64,000 nucleotides of DNA, taken from positions 1 to 64,000 of the forward strand of contig CADAQX010000005.1 in the NCBI GenBank assembly GCA_902790215.1, read 5' to 3'. A model generated the notes under the pieces. That model saw nothing but the letters and a program-made list of their open reading frames with translations. It had not been told where the DNA came from and searched no databases. Below, piece after piece: positions 8,197-16,485 of this stretch. Source of the DNA: an uncultured Bacteroidota bacterium (GTDB lineage: Bacteria > Bacteroidota > Bacteroidia > Bacteroidales > P3). Numbering within the stretch: position 1 is the stretch's first letter; each line of letters begins with the position of its first letter. Both the position numbers and the translations under genes were made by a program.

Positions 8197-8475
8197 TCAG
8201 AATTCAAATTTTTCCACTTTCATCTGGCCGCATTGGCGCATCATGGGCGAGTACTCTTTGAATTCCGACGTGGCGGAATGCTTGTCAAGCGAGGCGGGGT
8301 CCTTCCATGTCTCGCAAATCATGAACACATCCGGTCGGGTGGCGCTTTGGAAAACATCGTAGGCAATGCATCCCTCGTGTTTCTGCGACAGCTCGGTAAG
8401 GGCTATAGCCGCCTGCAGGGCGGTCTTGTACTGCTCGCCGTCATTGGCTTGGAAAAAACAATTCAACCGTATCAT
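8197..8475 (-). CDS. antibiotic biosynthesis monooxygenase (ABM, YgiN-like) domain protein
   Basis: A 92-aa ferredoxin-like single domain. The pattern 'LTELSQKHEGCIAYDVFQS...FMICETWKDPASLDKHSAT' is typical of ABM/YgiN proteins, which act as dimers on quinones, haem or polyketides. It is transcribed just before the flavodoxin-family reductase, a pairing that fits quinone-type redox chemistry. Function in detail is unknown. Confidence 0.88.
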   Translation of the reverse strand: MIRLNCFFQANDGEQYKTALQAAIALTELSQKHEGCIAYDVFQSATRPDVFMICETWKDPASLDKHSATSEFKEYSPMMRQCGQMKVEKFEF

Positions 8476-8550
8476 ATTGTCCTTTTTATTATCTTAACGC
8501 TGAATTTTTAGAATTATTGTGTCGTTGTCGGTGTGCCCGGGAGTAAGTGA

Positions 8551-9510
8551 TTATATGCTTTGTTCAAATAGCCAGTCACGGACGGCGGCAATCTTGTACC
8601 CAAAGTCGAAGGAGGCCATGTGTTCCATGCCTTGTCCGGATTCAGGGAGTACCGAACCCTTCTCAAAGCAAATGAAATTGATATTGCCTCCCTTGGCTAT
8701 CAAGGCTTCTGCCAGACGCTCCTGCTCTGCTGGGGGCAACTTGGCGCTCCATGAGGCTGAGTCGATATGGGCGTTTTGCTTTTTCAGCACTTCCGTCAGG
8801 TCTCTCATACCTCCCGAGGCCTTTCCGTCACCGCCTGCCACGATGTAGAAGAACTTGCGCTTGCCGAAGTCTTTCATCTTCGATGTGTCCCATTGGCTGC
8901 TGACAAACAGCGAAGCAGCGAAAAGGTTAGGATGGGCGATGTTGAAATAGAAGGACATCATGCCACCCATCGATTGGCCGGTTGTGTAAAGTCGTCTTTG
9001 GTCAACCTTATACTCTTTGCATACGTGTTGCAACAGGCGGATAGTCATCTCTACCTCGTCGGTGGTGCTCCAGTCATCCTGCACAGCCCAGCCGGTATAT
9101 TGCGGAACCAATACAAAGGACGGGTGCTTCTGCTGGTCGCGGTCAGAGGCAAACTCAAGTGCTCCGTAGCCCTGGGTGAGAGGGGCGGTCACATCCTTCC
9201 CCACGGTGCTTGCATCGGCCATGAAAAGTACCAGAGGATAACATGTTTTCCCGTCATACCCATCTGGGATAAGAAGATTGAATTGCAAGGTCTTGCCAGT
9301 TGCAGCATCCTCGAAAGTGAACTGCCGGAACTTCCCCAAGGTCTCGTTCTTTAAGGCAACAAATGTAGAATCATCCTCTTTGGAGTTTGTCATCATGCCC
9401 CCACCTCCGAAGCGCAGACCTTTGTCGTTTGGTTTATCCTCGCCACCGTTTTTTTGAGCGCAGGCGGTAAGGCTCAACAGGCATATTGCCCAAATCATTG
9501 TTTTCTTCAT
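8551..9510 (-). CDS. lipoprotein esterase / PHB-depolymerase-like alpha/beta hydrolase
   Basis: A 319-aa protein with lipobox LTAC (Cys17) and a serine-hydrolase core. Visible: 'LLIPDGYDGKTCYPLVLFMADAS' (first strand and oxyanion region), the elbow GQSMGG with Ser180, and 'GMEHMASFD' near the C-terminus for the catalytic histidine. Such proteins cleave ester bonds, for example feruloyl or acetyl esters on plant polysaccharides, at the cell surface. The residues after the signal peptide are glycine-rich and probably a linker. Confidence 0.85.
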   Translation of the reverse strand: MKKTMIWAICLLSLTACAQKNGGEDKPNDKGLRFGGGGMMTNSKEDDSTFVALKNETLGKFRQFTFEDAATGKTLQFNLLIPDGYDGKTCYPLVLFMADASTVGKDVTAPLTQGYGALEFASDRDQQKHPSFVLVPQYTGWAVQDDWSTTDEVEMTIRLLQHVCKEYKVDQRRLYTTGQSMGGMMSFYFNIAHPNLFAASLFVSSQWDTSKMKDFGKRKFFYIVAGGDGKASGGMRDLTEVLKKQNAHIDSASWSAKLPPAEQERLAEALIAKGGNINFICFEKGSVLPESGQGMEHMASFDFGYKIAAVRDWLFEQSI

Positions 9511-9517
9511 TTTGTTT

Positions 9518-9686
9518 AAGGGTTAAAGGGATTGAGGGTTAAAGGGTATAAAGGTTAAAATGATTGCTTAATTGTCTGATTGCTTGATTGCTTGACGAAT
9601 TGAAAATTGAAAATTGAAAGTTGCTGCCGCACCACAGGTCAACAAATTTTCACTTTTCACTTTTCAATTTTCACTTTTCAATTTAA
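9518..9686. repeat. composite word array (GGGTTAAAGG, TTGCTTGATTG, ATTGAAAATTGAAAG sets)
   Basis: Three word sets in a row: GGGTTAAAGGGATTG, GCTTGATTGCTTGACG, and ATTGAAAATTGAAAG. The conserved core GTTGCTGCCGCACCACAGG and GTCAACAAATTTTC follow, then the complement words TTTTCACTTTTCAATTTTC. The core plus flanks recur almost identically at 50460-50520 and 23440-23490. Confidence 0.9.
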
Positions 9687-9763
9687 TTCAATGTGGAGTT
9701 TTCCGCTCTACCAAGCGGAAAAACAGGGGTTTGACCATATGTACATATCCTGTCTTTCAAGTG

Positions 9764-9813
9764 CAAATATACGAAAATTGTTTTTATCTAATCAGAAAAA
9801 ATTGTTATTTTTG
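9764..9813. promoter_or_regulatory. divergent -7 boxes between esterase and DUF2798-like gene
   Basis: TATATTTG on the minus strand (9764-9771) and TATTTTTG on the plus strand (9806-9813). The plus promoter would give an AT-rich leader of about 120 nt before the gene at 9936. The spacer 9511-9935 otherwise holds only the word array. Confidence 0.5.
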
Positions 9814-9935
9814 CATGAGTTCGCTGAATATTATTGCAAGAAGCATAAACTATTAGTTTTCAAGTTTGTTTCTCCAAAACATATAAATAAGCGAAATGAT
9901 GAAAAAACACGAAAAATAAACTTAAAAAAACAGAT

Positions 9936-10604
9936 ATGGTAAAAGCTAAAAAATACATTTCACGGAATCAAATTCAGCATTTGGTATATGCTTTAATCAC
10001 GGTGTTCATTACTGTTCATGCGTTTGTCCTTTATAGTCTGTATGTCATTGAGGGCGACGGCTTGATGCAGGCAACAGGTACTACTTCGGTTTGGCGGGCT
10101 CTCGATTGTCAGGGTGGTGTTTATATGTTCGGTGATTATCTTCCTGTATGGTTGATGATTATTATTGAGATCGCTTTTGCTTTTGTGCTTGCGGTGACAA
10201 TGGGCAGTCCCTTGGCGTTCCGGTTGGCTAGTCGCAAGTTTGACCCACGCCGAAATCACCCGATGATATTCGAGTCGGCCATCATCACGGCTACCGTCTG
10301 CCTGATGTGCCCGGCAATGAGTTTATTGGCCGATTTCTTTTATTATCCTTACTACAAAGGATTTGATGTTATCGACTTCTTGTGCCGTTGGTTCCGTTTG
10401 ATATGCTATAACCTACCGTTTGCCTATTTCTCGCAGATGTTTTTTGTCCAACCTTTTGTGCGATTTGTCATACGACGACTGTTCGCCAATAACATAGCAC
10501 AGCGTAACGAACAGAACAGCAATAAGACAGTCAAACCGTCAGATGAGTCAGAAGCCATAGCCGATGTGATTATCCGCGAAAAAGAAATAGCAGCGATGGA
10601 CTAA
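9936..10604 (+). CDS. four-helix membrane protein, DUF2798-like
   Basis: A 222-aa protein with four predicted membrane helices at about residues 15-37, 68-94, 113-135 and 150-180, and a polar C-terminal tail. The two-by-two helix layout with 'MGSPLAFRLASR' and 'FVQPFVRFVIRRLF' after helices 2 and 4 resembles a duplicated DUF2798 unit. Function unknown. The next gene starts 33 bp downstream and is probably co-transcribed. Confidence 0.75.
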   Translation: MVKAKKYISRNQIQHLVYALITVFITVHAFVLYSLYVIEGDGLMQATGTTSVWRALDCQGGVYMFGDYLPVWLMIIIEIAFAFVLAVTMGSPLAFRLASRKFDPRRNHPMIFESAIITATVCLMCPAMSLLADFFYYPYYKGFDVIDFLCRWFRLICYNLPFAYFSQMFFVQPFVRFVIRRLFANNIAQRNEQNSNKTVKPSDESEAIADVIIREKEIAAMD

Positions 10605-10637
10605 AAAAAACAACTAATCACTTAAAAATACAACATT

Positions 10638-10949
10638 ATGTCAGTAACAAATTTAAACGAAATCGAAAAAGCCGAGGTGCTGGTTTCAGGTCTTAGAAAG
10701 CATCTTAAAGACGTGCAGGAAATCGGCATTACCACCGATGCCATCAACCGATTGGAAGAGGCGGCAAAAGATTTGCGGCAAAAGGATGCCGAAGTGGATA
10801 AACTGCGTAGGCAGGCCACTCTCAAGGCACATGAGAATCTGGAATTGATTGCCGACCTCAAGGCACAGATGCTCAGCATGCGCACAGCCGTCAAAGCCCG
10901 CTACCCGCAGTACGAGTGGATCAAGTACGGTGTGCAGGATAAGAGATGA
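10638..10949 (+). CDS. small coiled-coil protein of unknown function
   Basis: A 103-aa protein dominated by charged heptads (about residues 5-85, e.g. 'LEEAAKDLRQKDAEVDKLRR'), which predict a coiled coil. The end 'KARYPQYEWIKYGVQDKR' is more ordered. No family recognised. It is followed by a terminator and faces the AraC gene tail to tail. Confidence 0.7.
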   Translation: MSVTNLNEIEKAEVLVSGLRKHLKDVQEIGITTDAINRLEEAAKDLRQKDAEVDKLRRQATLKAHENLELIADLKAQMLSMRTAVKARYPQYEWIKYGVQDKR

Positions 10950-10960
10950 ACGCCTTCCAC

Positions 10961-11002
10961 AAAGCCCGAGGCCGTGAGATTTCTTGCCGCCCGGGCTTTT
11001 GT
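10961..11002 (+). terminator. Rho-independent terminator between convergent genes
   Basis: AAGCCCG and CGGGCTT form a stem, with an extended GGC/GCC pairing inside, followed by TTTTGT on the plus strand. Confidence 0.75.
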
Positions 11003-11032
11003 AAAACCCTCCCCAATGTGCCATTGAGTGGT

Positions 11033-11863
11033 TTATGCTTGTTTGCGATACTGCAAGGGAGTTGTGCCGGTCTGCTGCCGGAAGAAACGGATGAAGAATG
11101 AGGGGGTGGCGAAGCCGAGCGTTTCGGCAACCTCGGCCACTGGCATCTGCGTGTGGTGCAGCAGTACCTTGGCTTCACGCACCAAAGCACGGTCAATCCA
11201 CTGCAAAGCTGTCATTCCGCTATGGCGTTTCACCATAGTGCTTACGTATCCCGCAGTGACACATAGCCGGTCGGCATAAAAGTCGATGGAATGCTTCACC
11301 CTTCCTTCTTGTGTGAGGAGTTGCAAAAAGCGATGCATAAAGGATTTTTTTTGTGCCGGGGCCGACACGGAACTGAGACTTTGCACATCGAGTATCAGGG
11401 AATCAAACAAGCGTGCCACAATGTCTGTAGGGGCATCCCCTCGTTTCGCCTGTAGGGTGATTAGGTCAATATATTTCTCTATTCTCAATTGGGTACCCTC
11501 ATCGCAACGAGCCATAAAGCATTCCTGCCGCCCGTCGCCCGTCGGCATTTGGGTAAACGTCACAAGACTGACAACACAATCACATCCCAACCTGTTGACA
11601 ATGGCCAATGAACCGGGTATGGCTAACGCGATGTCGCCCGGCTCCAGATGATATTCTTCCAAGTCAAGCTCCAAATCTATCGTTTCGCGGTGCACCATCA
11701 GGATTCGGCCTTCGGCGAGGCGGTAGGGTTGGCCTTCGAGAAAGAAGGAGAGGTTTTGCTGCAACGGTGTGTGGAAGTTGAATCCGTAATCTCCGGCACG
11801 ACGGAAGCCGTGGTGCGAGAGCTCAGTGGATATTTTCCCCGTGTCAAAGTTTCGTATTGCCAT
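11033..11863 (-). CDS. AraC-family transcriptional regulator
   Basis: A 276-aa protein. The first 170 residues form a cupin-like sensor domain ('HYHLEPGDIALAIPGSLAIVNRLG' type strand near 70-95). The last 100 carry two helix-turn-helix motifs: 'YADRLCVTAGYVSTMVKRHSG' and 'MPVAEVAETLGFATPSFFIR FFRQ', ending in 'GTTPLQYRKQA', the AraC signature. It is divergent from the HXXEE membrane-protein genes and probably controls them. Confidence 0.92.
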   Translation of the reverse strand: MAIRNFDTGKISTELSHHGFRRAGDYGFNFHTPLQQNLSFFLEGQPYRLAEGRILMVHRETIDLELDLEEYHLEPGDIALAIPGSLAIVNRLGCDCVVSLVTFTQMPTGDGRQECFMARCDEGTQLRIEKYIDLITLQAKRGDAPTDIVARLFDSLILDVQSLSSVSAPAQKKSFMHRFLQLLTQEGRVKHSIDFYADRLCVTAGYVSTMVKRHSGMTALQWIDRALVREAKVLLHHTQMPVAEVAETLGFATPSFFIRFFRQQTGTTPLQYRKQA

Positions 11864-11978
11864 CTCGGTGCTTTTTTTGTGCTATTATAACGCTCTGTTT
11901 CTTCGTTTATTGTACCGTTAGTTAAGGATATGGATATTTTTGTCTTGTATTGTGGTATTTTATTTTACAGAATAACAG

Positions 11979-11986
11979 TAATTTTG
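11979..11986 (+). promoter_or_regulatory. -7 box (TAATTTTG) for HXXEE gene
   Basis: TAATTTTG 42 bp before the chosen start at 12029. A longer in-frame start at 11930 would lie upstream of this box, which argues for the shorter protein. Confidence 0.55.
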
Positions 11987-12028
11987 CAGCCGAAAAATCA
12001 AATCAGTTCAACAACGAAAAACGAGATT

Positions 12029-12700
12029 ATGAAGGTATTCAGATTTTATTGCAGGTACTGGGCAGCCATCGGAGGCTTGCTTTTTGTACTGTTGGCTTTC
12101 TTTGTCGGCCTGATGCCGGACTTGGTTCCCGCAACACAGCGGCTGACGATTCTGCTTTTTTTGGCGTTGCTCTTTCATCAGTTCGAGGAGTATGTGTTTC
12201 CCGGCGGTTTTCCTGCCGCTGCCAACCGCGGACTTTTCGGTGAGAAAGAGGATGTCGCACGCTTCCCGCTGAACGAGCTGAGTGCAACGATTGTCAACAC
12301 ATTCCTTGCCTACACACTCTATATCATCGGCATATTCTGCCACAACTGCTTATGGCTGGGCATATTCATTGCCTACTTCACGATGGCGCAGGTGCTGATG
12401 CATTGCTTGAAACTGAACATCTCGCTCAAGGCTTGGTATTCGCCGGGATGTCTTTCATCTCTCTTCATTATGCTGCCGATGGGTGTGTATTACCTTTGGT
12501 ATATTGCCACCCATTTCGCTGTGCCGCACTACTACTGGTGGGGTCCTTTAGTGGCATCTCCCATTGTGGCTATTGTGATGATTTTACTTCCCATCCTGAC
12601 CTGCCGCAGTCGTAAAACAACCTTTGGATTTGCCCCTTATCAGGCAGAGGAGTTCGATGTCAAACACGGCATTGCCACACTTTGGCGCAAACAATCGTAA
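12029..12700 (+). CDS. HXXEE-domain membrane protein (first of two)
   Basis: A 223-aa membrane protein starting MKVFRFYCRYW. The family signature HQFEEY lies at about 51-56, following a hydrophobic helix, and is followed by 'VFPGGFP'. Four to five further hydrophobic segments include 'LAYTLYIIGIFCHNCLWLGIF' and 'VAIVMILLPIL'. The HXXEE motif suggests metal binding in or near the membrane, but no activity is established. Its paralogue begins 114 bp downstream. Confidence 0.88.
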   Translation: MKVFRFYCRYWAAIGGLLFVLLAFFVGLMPDLVPATQRLTILLFLALLFHQFEEYVFPGGFPAAANRGLFGEKEDVARFPLNELSATIVNTFLAYTLYIIGIFCHNCLWLGIFIAYFTMAQVLMHCLKLNISLKAWYSPGCLSSLFIMLPMGVYYLWYIATHFAVPHYYWWGPLVASPIVAIVMILLPILTCRSRKTTFGFAPYQAEEFDVKHGIATLWRKQS

Positions 12701-12713
12701 TATTCAATCTTCA

Positions 12714-12788
12714 AGTGAATAGTGATTAGTGAATAGTGAATACGATTCACAATTCCACAATTCACAATTTCAACTCATCAACGGACAA
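12714..12788. repeat. inverted word array (GTGAATAGTGATTAG set)
   Basis: AGTGAATAGTGATTAGTG words on the left and ATTCACAATTCCACAATTC on the right, followed by CATCAACGGACAACAAC, which recurs near 7507. It separates the two HXXEE genes. Confidence 0.8.
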
Positions 12789-12814
12789 CAACAAATCTAA
12801 AATAAAGAAAAGAC

Positions 12815-13438
12815 ATGGGTAAATTCATCAAACATTATGCACTGGAGATTTACACAGTGCTTGCAATGCTCTTTATGGTAATCACCTCGATGATGGACGG
12901 CTTGTCTGCTGTGCAGCGTTTCGTGGTGGTGTTCAATTTTCTCTTCATCCTGCACGAATGGGAAGAAGGCGTATATCCTGGTGGCTTCGTCGATTTGATT
13001 GCAAGACTTATTGACAAGGAACTGACCGACGACCTGCGCAGGGCAAGCCGAATACCCACAAGCATCTTTTTAATATCGATAACCCTTGTGCCGTTCATCT
13101 TTGACGATACCACAATGTTCGCTGTTTCCATTGCCACATTTGGCATTTTCGAAGGTTTGGTACACACTTTAGGCATCAAGTTATTCCGATTAAAGAGAAA
13201 ATATACCCCCGGAATGGCTACAGCATGGGTCGAGACCGCTGTCGGTATTTCTCTCTTGTGGTATCTCGCCAGCAATCATCTTGCCTCTTGGTACGACTAT
13301 GTATTGGGCGTCATCATATTCTTTGCGGCTTTTGTCACCATGCAGAAGACGCTAACCATGATGGTCGGGATACGTTACAGAGACATGCCCCGAATGCTGA
13401 AAAAACAGTTACAAAATCGAACCAAATTTCAAAATTAA
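12815..13438 (+). CDS. HXXEE-domain membrane protein (second of two)
   Basis: A 207-aa paralogue of the gene before it, with HEWEEG at about 47-52 followed by 'VYPGGFVDL', matching 'VFPGGFP' in the first copy. Hydrophobic segments near 11-40, 78-95, 97-120, 140-160 and 165-180 suggest a polytopic protein. The last residues (QNRTKFQN) run into AT-rich array sequence. The pair probably arose by tandem duplication and has since diverged strongly. Confidence 0.86.
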   Translation: MGKFIKHYALEIYTVLAMLFMVITSMMDGLSAVQRFVVVFNFLFILHEWEEGVYPGGFVDLIARLIDKELTDDLRRASRIPTSIFLISITLVPFIFDDTTMFAVSIATFGIFEGLVHTLGIKLFRLKRKYTPGMATAWVETAVGISLLWYLASNHLASWYDYVLGVIIFFAAFVTMQKTLTMMVGIRYRDMPRMLKKQLQNRTKFQN

Positions 13439-13605
13439 TAAAGTTGAATTTCGAATTTCGAATTTCAAAATTACTCAGACAATTCGGTGTGCGGGATAAG
13501 CGATAATGGTTTGAATACAGAAGAAGCAAGGCTTCATTTGAAGTAGGAATTATGAGGTAAGTGGCACCCGCCAAACTTCTTAATTCTTAGTTCTTACTTC
13601 TTAGC
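13425..13605. repeat. two adjoining arrays (AATTTCGAATTTCG set; AAGTAGGAATTATGAGG set)
   Basis: AATTTCGAATTTCGAATTTC at about 13444-13466, then a non-repetitive stretch, then from 13539 GAAGTAGGAATTATGAGG with the complement CTTCTTAATTCTTAGTTC up to the stop of the acetyltransferase gene. Confidence 0.75.
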
Positions 13606-14148
13606 TCACTTGATGCCCCTCTTCACCTTGGCGGGCGTGCCGGCCACCACCGTGTTGGCGGGCACATCTTTGGTGACGACCGAGCCGGCGGCGACGATGG
13701 CGTTCTCGCCGATGGTGACACCTGCCAGTACGGTGACGTTGGCACCCAGCCAGGCGTTGCGGCCTATGACGATGGGCTTGGTGAGCAGAGTGTGGCGTGT
13801 GGCGGGGTCTTCGGGATGGTACTCGGTGGCCAGCACGCAGTGGGGGCCGATGAAGGCACCGTCGCCGATGGTGATGCCGCCGATGGCCAGTAGTGTGCAG
13901 CCGAAGTTGAGAAAGCAGTCATCGCCGATGCGCACGCCGGGGCCATAGTTGATGTTGAGCGGTGTGAAGACACGCACGGTGTCGGGCACTTGGCTGCGGG
14001 TAATCTCACGCAGGTATTCGCGCACCTCGGCCTCGGTGTGGTAGCCGCTGTTCATCTCGGCACAGAGCCGCATGGTGCGCTGCACGTCGGCATAGAGTTC
14101 GTCGCTGCCGACGTAAGTCTTTCCAGTGGGTATGGGATCTTCAGTCAT
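13606..14148 (-). CDS. maltose/galactoside-type O-acetyltransferase
   Basis: A 180-aa left-handed beta-helix enzyme of the LacA/Maa group: N-terminal 'YADVQRTMRLCAEMNSGYHTE' helix, 'LNINYGPGVRIGDDCFLNFGCTLLAIG', 'GPHCVLATEYHPEDPATR' with the catalytic histidine, and C-terminal coils 'IGRNAWLGANVTVLAGVTIG' and 'AAGSVVTKDVPANTVVAGTP'. It acetylates sugar hydroxyls with acetyl-CoA. It overlaps the upstream gene by 4 bp. Confidence 0.9.
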   Translation of the reverse strand: MTEDPIPTGKTYVGSDELYADVQRTMRLCAEMNSGYHTEAEVREYLREITRSQVPDTVRVFTPLNINYGPGVRIGDDCFLNFGCTLLAIGGITIGDGAFIGPHCVLATEYHPEDPATRHTLLTKPIVIGRNAWLGANVTVLAGVTIGENAIVAAGSVVTKDVPANTVVAGTPAKVKRGIK

Positions 14149-15341
14149 TGTCTTGTTTTATAAATGCGGATAAGTATTTCTATGATAGCTTCGAGTTGGG
14201 GCGGTACAGCGCCGCTGCTGGTGGTATAGCGGTGATAGTGTCCGTCGGTGACATATTCCAATACGAAGGTGGAGCCGTCGATGACATATAGGCCTCTCTC
14301 GTCGTCAGGCCGTCCGGCACGCTGGAACGCTACCACTGCATTCGCCACCGAATCAAGTTCCTCGGCAGTAAGTCTATAGGAGTCTCTATCTGTCAGTTTC
14401 CAACCCCTTCCTCCCAAGCGAAAAAGATATAGCCGTCCGTTCTCAATACGGTATATGGCCACGCCGTCAAAGGGATTAATCTCCATGTAACGCATGGTGC
14501 CGTCGGCAGCCAAAGGGTAACAGAGACTTCTCTCGCCGGCTTTGCCGAGGGTGTGGTCGCGGGCGTAGGTGTTTTCCCAGTCATGCTTCTCCCAAGGCGT
14601 GAAGAGGTCGGCGGTGGTGTCTGTCCACCAATGATCGGGCATCTCGGGCTGTGGGAGATATGTGTGCTTGTCGGGGGCTTTGGGTGGACGCACTTTTAGT
14701 TGTTTGCCCAAATGCTGTGCCAATTGGCGCAAGGGGTAGTAAAGGAAAGGGTGTTGCTTGTAAGCATGCAGGAGGTAGCGGTAGGCACTGTCGGCGGCAT
14801 GAGGCCAAGTGCGCCATGATGCGAGTGGTGCAATCCAGTCGGCATAGTAAAGTCGTGCCAGTTTCAGCGAATGTGGTTCGTCGTCAAGCCAAAACTCGTC
14901 TTCATACCAGAAGGTATCACGTCCATCGACATCGCTGCCCCATCGAGCAGCACGATTCTGCAACGTGGTGTCCTTCTGTATCTTGGACCAAAACACCTCT
15001 TCCTTGCTTGGGTCTCGTCTCAACATCAGCGAATCGATGTGCGTGTCGGCGGCGATGGTGAATACGGGACAAGTGTATAGCTCGCCAAAGTCGCAATAAA
15101 AGAAACTGCAGCGCGAACCGACCGGGATGTTGTCGTAGCGCACTGTGGCGGTGGAGTCGCAACCGATGCAGCGCACGGTGTCTTCGCCATCCACAGTCAG
15201 ACAAAAACCTTTAGGCATTAGATACTTGATGTCGATAGGACTTTCTGGCGGGAATAACACCCGTGCCGAAAACGACACCTGCGCCTCGGCACAGACAACG
15301 AAGGCAAGCAGGGCGGCAAATATGGGCATAATCTTCTTCAT
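14145..15341 (-). CDS. secreted protein of unknown function
   Basis: A 398-aa protein with a signal peptide (MKKIMPIFAALLAFVVCAEA). The N-terminal 95 residues look like a carboxypeptidase-regulatory-type beta domain with 'DNIPVGSRCSFFYCDFGELY'. The middle is rich in W, H and D ('HDWENTYARDHTLGKAGERS') and the end is a mixed fold. I do not recognise a family. Coupled by overlap to the acetyltransferase. Confidence 0.8.
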   Translation of the reverse strand: MKKIMPIFAALLAFVVCAEAQVSFSARVLFPPESPIDIKYLMPKGFCLTVDGEDTVRCIGCDSTATVRYDNIPVGSRCSFFYCDFGELYTCPVFTIAADTHIDSLMLRRDPSKEEVFWSKIQKDTTLQNRAARWGSDVDGRDTFWYEDEFWLDDEPHSLKLARLYYADWIAPLASWRTWPHAADSAYRYLLHAYKQHPFLYYPLRQLAQHLGKQLKVRPPKAPDKHTYLPQPEMPDHWWTDTTADLFTPWEKHDWENTYARDHTLGKAGERSLCYPLAADGTMRYMEINPFDGVAIYRIENGRLYLFRLGGRGWKLTDRDSYRLTAEELDSVANAVVAFQRAGRPDDERGLYVIDGSTFVLEYVTDGHYHRYTTSSGAVPPQLEAIIEILIRIYKTRQ

Positions 15342-15370
15342 TGTATTTGGTTAGAAGTTGGGTTTAAACT

Positions 15371-15510
15371 AAAAAGTAAAAACTAAGAGAATGTGTTAAC
15401 GTGTGAATGTGTGAATGTGTTAGTCCTTGGCGCGGTCAAATGACTCACGAATTAACGAATTAACACATTAACGAATTCAGAATGGTAGCCTACTTTTTAA
15501 TTTTTACTTC
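15371..15510. repeat. composite word array (GTGTGAATGTGTTAACG set inside an AAGTAAAAACTAAG set)
   Basis: Nested design: outer words AAAGTAAAAACTAAG / TTTTTAATTTTTACTTC, inner words AATGTGTGAATGTGTTAG / GAATTAACACATTAACG, and the loop GGCGCGGTCAAATGACTCA. It provides the TGA stop of the gene that ends at 15509. Confidence 0.88.
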
Positions 15511-16330
15511 AATAGTGTGTCAAGCTGTCGGGGTTGATTTTGGGGATGGTTATATCGCCGAATATCGGTTCTGGCTGGTCGATGACGATTTCTTGTTGGC
15601 GTTTCTTCATAAAGTCCTTCAACTCCTGCTCGGTGATGCCTATGATTACCATGTTTTTCCGGTTGCTATAGCGCAGAAATTTGGCCTGGTAACAAGTCCA
15701 TTTGCGCAAACTGTGAATCATTAGTAGTTTCTGGCGGAAACCCGGGTCGCGGGCAATCTTGGCACTTGTCGTCTTGCCGGTGTATTGGTCGGGATGGGCC
15801 GCTATCTCACTGAAAGTGGCAGATAACACATTCTGATGGCCATTCCATTTTTCTTCGCATAGTCGCATCGTGGAGAAGCAGGTGCCGACGATGTCGATGA
15901 ATTGGAAGTTGCCCATGTTCTTCCAAGTCTCGATGTTGTTGGAGAATATGCTCTCGGTGGTTTTGTCGTAGTTTATAAATCCGATACTCTTGGCTTTTGA
16001 TATGATGGGTAACAGCTCAGACAGAGTCATTTCGTCTAAGGAATCTTCCGGTATATTCAGCAGCCAGGCAACGGCAGTGTCGGCGCTTGCCGCCTGAATC
16101 CATGCTGTGTCCAGTTGCTGGGCGAAGGATTCGATGTTGCTCATCACCATCAAGGCCGTCAGGCGGCGGTCGTTGGCGCGCTGTTTCTTTTCGATGACTT
16201 GTGCTGTGCCAAAGGTGAGCACCAGCGACACTGTGGTGCCCAGTACCAACATACCCAACTGTTTCCAAAATCCACCGCGAATGCCTTTCATATTGACTTC
16301 TGGCGGAGATACAATGTTAGAATTATCCAT
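15509..16330 (-). CDS. single-pass membrane protein of unknown function
   Basis: A 273-aa protein with a proline-rich start, one membrane helix at about 24-44 ('LGMLVLGTTVSLVLTFGTAQV') followed by basic residues 'EKKQRANDRRLTALMVMSNIE', then a helical extracytoplasmic domain. The arrangement of a helix followed by a KKQRxxDRR-like segment occurs in a conserved Bacteroidetes family without known function. Its stop codon comes from the adjacent array. Confidence 0.75.
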   Translation of the reverse strand: MDNSNIVSPPEVNMKGIRGGFWKQLGMLVLGTTVSLVLTFGTAQVIEKKQRANDRRLTALMVMSNIESFAQQLDTAWIQAASADTAVAWLLNIPEDSLDEMTLSELLPIISKAKSIGFINYDKTTESIFSNNIETWKNMGNFQFIDIVGTCFSTMRLCEEKWNGHQNVLSATFSEIAAHPDQYTGKTTSAKIARDPGFRQKLLMIHSLRKWTCYQAKFLRYSNRKNMVIIGITEQELKDFMKKRQQEIVIDQPEPIFGDITIPKINPDSLTHY

Positions 16331-16398
16331 AAAGCATAAATTATAATATTATAATTAACGCTTTTAGGAACAAAATATTGTCCACAGGGGCGTTTTTT

Positions 16399-16485
16399 GA
16401 AGTAAGAACTAAGAAGTAAGAATTAAGAAGTTTGGACGGCTGCCCCCCTTACTTCATAGTTCTTAGTTCTTACTTCATAGTTCTA
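16399..16485. repeat. inverted word array (GAAGTAAGAACTAAG set)
   Basis: GAAGTAAGAACTAAGAAG and AAGTAAGAATTAAGAAG on the left, TACTTCATAGTTCTTAG words on the right, loop TTTGGACGGCTGCCCCCC. The last two codons and TGA stop of the flavodoxin gene (16475) lie in this array. Confidence 0.9.

Noticed and set aside
9607-9942. 111-aa plus-strand ORF
   Set aside because: Its first 30 codons are the word array, it spans the -7 box, and it overlaps the next gene's start; no domain.
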